Shown in pieces: positions 58,827 through 64,000 of a stretch of DNA of 64,000 nt (its first letter is position 1; each line of letters opens with the position of its first letter). The notes below the pieces were generated by a model, which ran no database searches, was not told the DNA's origin, and was given only the letters and a program-made list of their open reading frames with translations. The translations under genes and the position numbers were made by a program. This DNA is from Aphelenchoides besseyi (lineage: Eukaryota; Nematoda; Chromadorea; Rhabditida; Aphelenchoididae), in NCBI GenBank assembly GCA_024699855.1, contig JAMPIQ010000001.1, positions 17,112,001 to 17,176,000 on the forward strand. The letters are read 5' to 3'.

Positions 58827-59085
58827 TAATAATTAAAGTTTAAATTGACAAATATAGTATCGTTGGATAGCTGAGAAGTAGCTCTACAACTTTGGTCTAT
58901 AACATACCATAATTGTCCACAAATTTGCTTTCAAAAATGCAAATTATTGCAAAAATTCGACCGTCCCTATTTCAGTGAGCGCCACTGTAGATAGACCGTT
59001 TTAATAACGATATTCAACTTTAAACTTCAAAATACGAATTTCTACTTCAATGCAACAACTTTACAACCCATTTGTTTTTTACATA

Positions 59086-60585
59086 CACTAGTGGACAAAA
59101 GTTTTCACCACCCACTTTTCTCGGAGATTACTGATCCAATTCGACTCAAATTTTCACCAATTATGAACAAGATACAGTACATATTATACCCTCAAAATCA
59201 ATAACTAACAGGCAGAAAGAATTTAAAAATACAAGAATGAATGTTTTCGGCCGGTCAAAAGTTTTCGCCAGTGCGCGATTTTTGACGGTTTCTCTCGTTT
59301 CTTCTTTAGGTTAGTTGTTTTTTCAACAGTATCAGTTACTCTAATATGTTTACAGTCTTTAAAAATAATCACCGAACAACGACGAGCTCAAATATTGCGA
59401 CTGTTTGAGAGAGACAATAACATTAGTGCGATTGCTCGTGAGATGGGAATGGACCGTTTGACGGTGCGGAAAGTTGTACGAAACGTTCAACCGAAGAAAA
59501 TGGGACGTCCTCGACTGATTTTTGACGGAAGTGTTCGCCAAATGAAAAGGCACATCACATCTCTTGTTCGTCGCGGTCAAAGGGTCACGTCTACGATTAT
59601 CCAAAAAACGTTTTAAATGTCAGCTTCTTGCCGTACAATTCGTCGGACGTTGAACAGCAATGGGGCCTCTTACCAATTGACTAAGAAAGTTCTACCGCTG
59701 AAACCTTCTCACAAGCTTGCATGTCTCAAATTCGCGATTCGCCACTTCGAGCGGAACACTGATTTCGAATCGTGGATTTTCACTGACGAAAAAAGGCTTT
59801 TATACGATGGTCCTGACAGTATGGGTTCCTGGGGCGTTGGGAACACTTGTCTGCAGCGGATCAAACGGCAACAAGGAGGTGGAAGTGTCATGGTGTTCGG
59901 CGCGATCTGTGCGAATGGCGAATTTTTGATTAAGGTTTGTGCAACCAATCTCAAAACCAAATTGCTTACTTTTGGCTATAATTTTTAGATTATAGACGGT
60001 ACTTACAAGTCTGCGCAGTATGTGAAAGATTTGAAAGACGTCTACATCCCGTGGTGCAATCGCCAAATGGGACGACATCCGTGGACGTGGCAACAAGACA
60101 ACTGCAGCATCCACAAAGCGAAGATCGTAATGGACTTTTTGAAGCTTCAGAAAGTCTCTACCGTCGAGTGGCCTGCATGTTCATCCGATTTGTCGATCAT
60201 CGAAAATGTGTGGCATCTGCTATCGGACCTTGTCTACGTCGATGGACAGTTCACGAATTCAATCGTGTTGACTGAAAAGATCGTCGAATGTGCAAGCCGA
60301 TTTTCGGCAGACACAATCAAGGAACTCTACTCATCAATTGCCAATCGTTTGGTCAAACTAAAGGCCGCAAAAGGAGGAGAAATTCGATGTTGAAAGTGAG
60401 TGGCGAATACTTTTGACCGCCTCAAAATCGATTTTTGATTGCAGCTTCGGTTGGACTTCGCAAGACCAGTTGTTTTTTTGTTAATTAAAGGTTAACGATC
60501 TAATAAAGCCAGGGTAAAAATTTGAGCCGAATTGGATCAGTAATCTCCGAGAAAAGTGGGTGGTGAAAACTTTTGTCCATCAGGG
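59086..60585 (+). mobile_element. Second Tc1-like element
   Basis: Inverted termini of about 70 bp (gtggacaaaagttttcacca inward from both ends) are flanked by TA at 59084-59085 and 60586-60587. The outermost bases differ (cactagtgg against ccctgatgg), as expected for an element that has begun to decay. The ends are unrelated to those of the neighbouring Tc1 element, so this is a separate family. Confidence 0.88.
59356..60393 (+). pseudogene. Tc1-family DD34E transposase with one in-frame stop
   Basis: After a tttacag acceptor the frame encodes an HTH (LRLFERDNNISAIAREMGMD), a GRPR-type hook (KKMGRPRLIF) and a second HTH (SCRTIRRTLNSNG). The catalytic domain follows: WIFTDEKRLLYDG, SVMVFGAICANGEF, QQDNCSIHKAK and SIIENVWHLL, with 34 residues between the second Asp and Glu. 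TAA at 59614-59616 separates the two HTH units. One intron (59936-59989) is intact. The exon with the start codon is not identified. It is inactive unless the stop is read through. Confidence 0.87.
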
Positions 60586-60622
60586 TAAATACTTTGAGGG
60601 ATAAAAGTAGCGTATTTGAGCA

Positions 60623-60680
60623 TGTGAGAATCGAACCTTCAATTTCGAACTTCAAAACCACTCGGCCGTACACTCTCACA
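60623..60680 (-). tRNA. tRNA-like sequence, truncated (58 nt)
   Basis: On the minus strand a perfect 7-bp end stem (TGTGAGA with TCTCACA) encloses a good A box (cGGCCGAGTGG, as in tRNA-Leu/Ser) and a perfect B box (GGTTCGATTCT). Only about 30 bases separate the boxes, so a normal anticodon arm plus variable loop does not fit. There is no CCA. It is most likely a tRNA pseudogene or the head of a tRNA-derived SINE; a very short unusual tRNA is less likely. Confidence 0.45.
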
Positions 60681-60884
60681 ATCAATTCTCTTCTTCCTAC
60701 GACTTCAGAACAACTTCCGGTTACAATTTTTGGTCGAAAAAACAAATGTTGAAGCTATGCAAATGAGAGATTCTGTTTCTCTTGAAGTCAATTGGATGTT
60801 CATTCAATTGTTCCTTCTCGGCGCATTCAGGTGTTCTGTCAGCTCTTAAGCATTCACGAGATTTTTGTTTCAGATCTTCGAAAG

Positions 60885-61278
60885 ATGCCACGTGAGAAGT
60901 CTTCGAGTTCCAAAGCCAAATCTTCGGCCAAAACGCCGTCGGGGTCCAAGAAAGTTACTGAATTGAAGCCGGAACCCGAGAAGAAACCGGGACTTTTGGC
61001 TCAAACGGCAAGCACAGCCGCTGGGGTTGCGGTTGGTAGTTCAATTGGACATGCAGTTGCCAACGCGGTGACTGGCGATAAGAAAAAACCCGAAGACAAA
61101 ACTCAAAGGTTGGTTACTCGTCGTCGAGAGCTCTAAACAGCGTTTTAGTCCGACGGGCAAAAAGACGTGTGAGGAAGAATGGAAGATGTACACTGAATGT
61201 GCTCAAAAATACTTCGACGACCCGATGTGCCAACAGTTCATGGAGCAATTCAAAGAGTGTCGTAAAAAAAATCCGTGA
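60885..61278 (+). CDS. CHCHD10: CHCHD2/CHCHD10-type twin CX9C mitochondrial protein
   Basis: This family resides in the mitochondrial intermembrane space, near MICOS, and affects respiration and stress signalling (har-1 in C. elegans). The N-terminus is basic (MPREKSSSSKAKSSAKTPSG). A central hydrophobic GxxxG stretch reads ASTAAGVAVGSSIGHAVANA. The C-terminal CHCH domain has two exact CX9C motifs, CEEEWKMYTEC and CQQFMEQFKEC, for MIA40-driven import and disulfides. One 37-bp intron lies near 61109-61148. The ATG is preceded 12 bases upstream by a tttcag acceptor. A poly(A) signal at 61304 lies 187 bases before ATG7, an operon-like gap. Confidence 0.92.
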
Positions 61279-61460
61279 TTTAGATTTCTGATTGCTTTTG
61301 ACAAATAAACTCGGAGCTTTAACTTTTAAAAACATCGTATATAACTCAATGGTCAAAACTTTAAATCGGCTAATTGCAAAACGTCTGCGAACAAAGTGCG
61401 CCAATTGAAGGCGGGGGTTTGAAGGTTGTTTTTCGAGGAGCATTTCTTGTTGGCATTTTT

Positions 61461-61464
61461 TCAG
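61461..61464 (+). promoter_or_regulatory. Orphan splice acceptor before ATG7 (candidate trans-splice site)
   Basis: The strong acceptor ggcattttttcag ends 27 bases before the ATG7 start and about 155 bases after the AATAAA of the CHCHD gene. No upstream coding exon of ATG7 is seen. This fits a downstream operon gene receiving a spliced leader. Confidence 0.5.
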
Positions 61465-61490
61465 TGTTCGTTAAGAATTTGGAAGTGAAA

Positions 61491-63808
61491 ATGTCGTTGC
61501 AATTTGTTCCGTTTCGCACCTTCATTGATCCGGCATTTTGGGCCGAATTGAGTCGAAGACGTTTGGACGAATGGCAACTAGAGTGTCCGGCAATTGAAGC
61601 ACGTGCTTCCTACAGCGTCTGTAAGTTTGGAGGTTTGAATTGTTGTTTTATTTGATTTTTAGATGGTAAACAAACAGAACCGATTTTGACGATCGGTCAC
61701 GATGCTCTAATGAAAAGCGACGATAATCAGGGACGAGATGTTGAAATGGTTGGAGAGTTGAAGTTGCTGGGCACGTTGAAAGAATTTAAAGAAGCCGATC
61801 GAAAGAAGATTTTGAAGGAGCTGGCTAAGAAAGTAAGTTGTTTTGACGATTTTTTTATCTCAATCTTGATTTACAGTTGTGGAGGGAAATTGAGTCGGGA
61901 ATCGCTTTAGACGATCCGTCAAAACTGAACACTTTCAATTTGATCGGATTTGCGGTAATAGCCGGGATTTCGATTCATGTTAATGGCAAATTTAGGACGT
62001 CAAGCACTACGTCTACTATTACACGATTTGCACTCCAGCGTTGTTATTTCCGAATAACTTGAAACAGAGCTCAGCAATCAATGTCCTCACAGTTGAAGAT
62101 CATCAGACTGCTCTTGAACATTTTCTCAAGAATCCACACAAGCCATTTATTCGAAAATCTGATGGTCAAATAGCTGAGTTGAAATCGATTCTCGACTTTG
62201 AGGAGTCCGTTGAAGTAACGTTGATTTTCGGCGATCCATCACCAGTCTCAAAGGTTCCCGGATGGCCGTTGCGGAATCTGATTGCAAATATCGCGTATCA
62301 TCGGCAAGTTTATAACCTTGTATTTTTTCATTGTTTTCATTTTCAGGCCTCAATGGACTCAAATTAAAGTCTTGGCATTGAGAAGTACCTTTGAAAATTC
62401 TAATTCTTTCATCGTCAGTTGGGATGTAACCAAACAAGATCGAATACCTGATGCTGTTGGATGGTCAAATACCGCACATGTGAACTTGAAATCTGCTTTC
62501 GATCCAACAAAGTAGGTGCTCAGTTACTATTGTTGTATCCTTGCTGTTTAGATTGATGGAAAACAGTGTCGATATGAACTTGAAACTTGTTCGTTGGCGT
62601 TTGGTTCCGTCTCTTAAATTGGCGCCGTTGGCCGAATTGAAAGTTTTGATGTTGGGCGCCGGAACTCTCGGATGCAACTTGGCACGAAACCTTTTGGGTT
62701 GGGGTGTGAGGAACTTTACGTTCGTTGACAACTCGGTGATTTCATACAACAATCCCGTACGGTTAGTTGAAGTTTACAAATTTGTATACTCAGTTTTCGT
62801 TTCAGTCAATGTCTCTACGAGTTCGAAGACTGTAAAGTCGGCAATCGGCAGAAGGCGATGGCGGCGGCCAATGCGCTTCGACGAATCTTTCCAAGCGTTA
62901 ATGCTCAAGGTGTTCATATGAAGATTCCGATGCCCGGACATACCGTTGGAGAAGCAGGTGAGTTGACTTGAACAGACATAATAGTCATTTGCAAATTCAG
63001 AAAAGGAATCAGTACTTAAAGAGTGTGCTCAATTGGAGAAGCTGATCGAAGAGCACGACGTTGTCTTTCTGGTTATGGATAGCCGTGAGTCTCGTTGGCT
63101 GCCAACTGTTTTGACAACTAAACACGAAACAGTGAGTCAGCATTTTAGTTCCTTTCAATTGCATTTTAGTTGACAATTACCGTTGCAATGGGATTCGATA
63201 CGTTCGTTGTTATGCGACATGGAGTGCCACTTCCTGACCGCCAACCAGTACCTCATCGCGAGTTGAGTTCGTCAGAAATCGAAGTGTCGGGTAGCGATCT
63301 CGGTTGTTACTTCTGCAACGATGTCACAGCACCCGGAAACTCAATGGACGATCGAACTTTGGATCAAAACTGCACGATCAGTCGTGCCGGAATCTCATCG
63401 ATTGCGTCGGGAATTGCAACCGAGTTGTTGGCATCGTTGATTCAACACGATAAAGGCGGACGTGCTCCCGCGTTATTGTCGAGTGTCGACGAGAATTCGA
63501 GTTTGTTGGGAGGAACACCACATCAAGTGAGTAGGCAAGAGACGAATCGATTGAAATGAGATTTTTAGGTACGCGGATTTCTAACTCGCTATCAATTCAT
63601 GACTCCAACAGTCTATCGATTCGAACGTTGTACAGCCTGTGGTGTTGCCATTCAGAAAGAATACGCCAAAAACGGAAATCAATTTCTGCTCTCGGTCTTC
63701 TCCGATCCGCATGAACTCGAGAAGGTGTCTGGTTTGACCGAAATCCAGCACTCAATGAACGAAATTGATTTGTCAATGATGGAAGTGACGGATGAGGAGT
63801 TCGAATGA
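61491..63808 (+). CDS. ATG7: Autophagy E1-like enzyme ATG7
   Basis: ATG7 activates ATG8/LC3 and ATG12 and hands them to ATG3 and ATG10. The N-terminal domain starts [20 protein letters not shown] and has [12 protein letters not shown]. The adenylation domain shows the nucleotide-binding [25 protein letters not shown] and SYNNPVRQSLYEFEDC. Later come [48 protein letters not shown] and the catalytic cysteine in [11 protein letters not shown] (codon at 63371). Zinc-type cysteines occur in CTACG. The acidic tail VTDEEFE ends the protein. About eleven exons have short introns. Predicted length of roughly 650 residues fits the family. Confidence 0.95.
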
Positions 63809-64000
63809 TGCACTTATTGTCGTTTGTTTCACTTCATTTTAACGGGTTTCATGTTTTGCGTTTCTTAATAAACAATCCCATCTTTTACATAAATTAAAAC
63901 AATTTTCCGGATTAGTGGCCTTAAAAATGGAAATAAACGGGTTGAGCAAAAGATGTCGAATGAACGGAATTACGGTCGAGTTTGGAGTTTCATATTCTTT
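63809..64000. other. ATG7 3' flank
   Basis: This holds the ATG7 3' UTR with AATAAA near 63870. The remaining bases reach the window edge without a recognisable feature. Confidence 0.6.

Larger units (their letters stand above)
56970..58987. mobile_element. Tc1-like element with an extra ORF
   Basis: The outer ends are inverted repeats of about 30 bp (cagtggcgctcactgaaata on the left; its complement ends at 58987), flanked by TA. A second partial copy of the right end (ccattaaaagcgatcgtccc, 58154-58173) lies directly before the transposase start. About 790 bases with a separate ORF separate it from the true right end. The 11-mer cgtccctattt flanks this extra segment on both sides (58169 and 58962). 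Confidence 0.88.

Overview
This window is eukaryotic and most likely nematode. Genes are split by very short introns (about 37-50 bp, GT...TTTAG or TTTCAG). Intergenic gaps are small. One gene encodes a seven-helix receptor of the nematode-specific SRA/SRE type. At least nine genes carry a splice acceptor with no obvious donor 0-27 bases before the start codon, the pattern expected from spliced-leader trans-splicing. I cannot name the species. Frequent TTTTAG acceptors and the divergence of the proteins suggest it is not close to Caenorhabditis, but that is only an inference.

Layout: 1-4.2 kb holds no gene I can support. COG2 (Golgi tethering) and UFL1 (UFM1 E3 ligase) follow at 4.2-9.4 kb as an operon-like pair. 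A Phafin-type PH-FYVE protein (minus) and PRCC (plus) occupy 10.0-12.8 kb. From 12.96 to 18.46 kb lies a disturbed block: a truncated duplicate of the NAPE-PLD 3' end, a small palindromic MITE-like element, a Harbinger fragment, a dead Ty3/gypsy reverse transcriptase and an AT-rich orphan ORF. The full NAPE-PLD gene and an adiponectin-receptor (PAQR) gene come next, both minus (18.5-21.9 kb). A gene-poor stretch contains a decayed serpin (24.8-26.5 kb). GON4L follows (26.8-30.9 kb), then a truncated inverted duplicate. A large MAGI scaffold gene (33.9-41.5 kb) has a candidate internal first exon. SRP54 (minus) and NDUFA5 (plus) are divergent. A RASEF-type Rab and the chemoreceptor are both minus (45.0-49.1 kb). 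At 50.4-51.4 kb is an unrecognised coiled-coil membrane gene, whose upstream half is the partner of the inverted duplicate.

The right end is rich in mobile elements. An apparently intact mariner-type element with about 233-bp inverted termini and a spliced transposase sits inside a small intron of a multi-pass membrane gene. Two Tc1-like elements follow, each spoiled by one stop codon in the transposase; the first carries an extra coiled-coil ORF. A 58-nt tRNA-like sequence lies between the second Tc1 and an operon-like pair, a CHCHD2/10-type twin CX9C protein and ATG7, which closes the window.

The recognised genes are conserved housekeeping or signalling genes (vesicle tethering, UFMylation, autophagy, lipid signalling, respiration, protein targeting). 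I see no single pathway shared by the window. The new-looking biology is structural: recent duplications with microhomology deletion and micro-inversion, an alternative MAGI start, and elements nested in genes and in each other.
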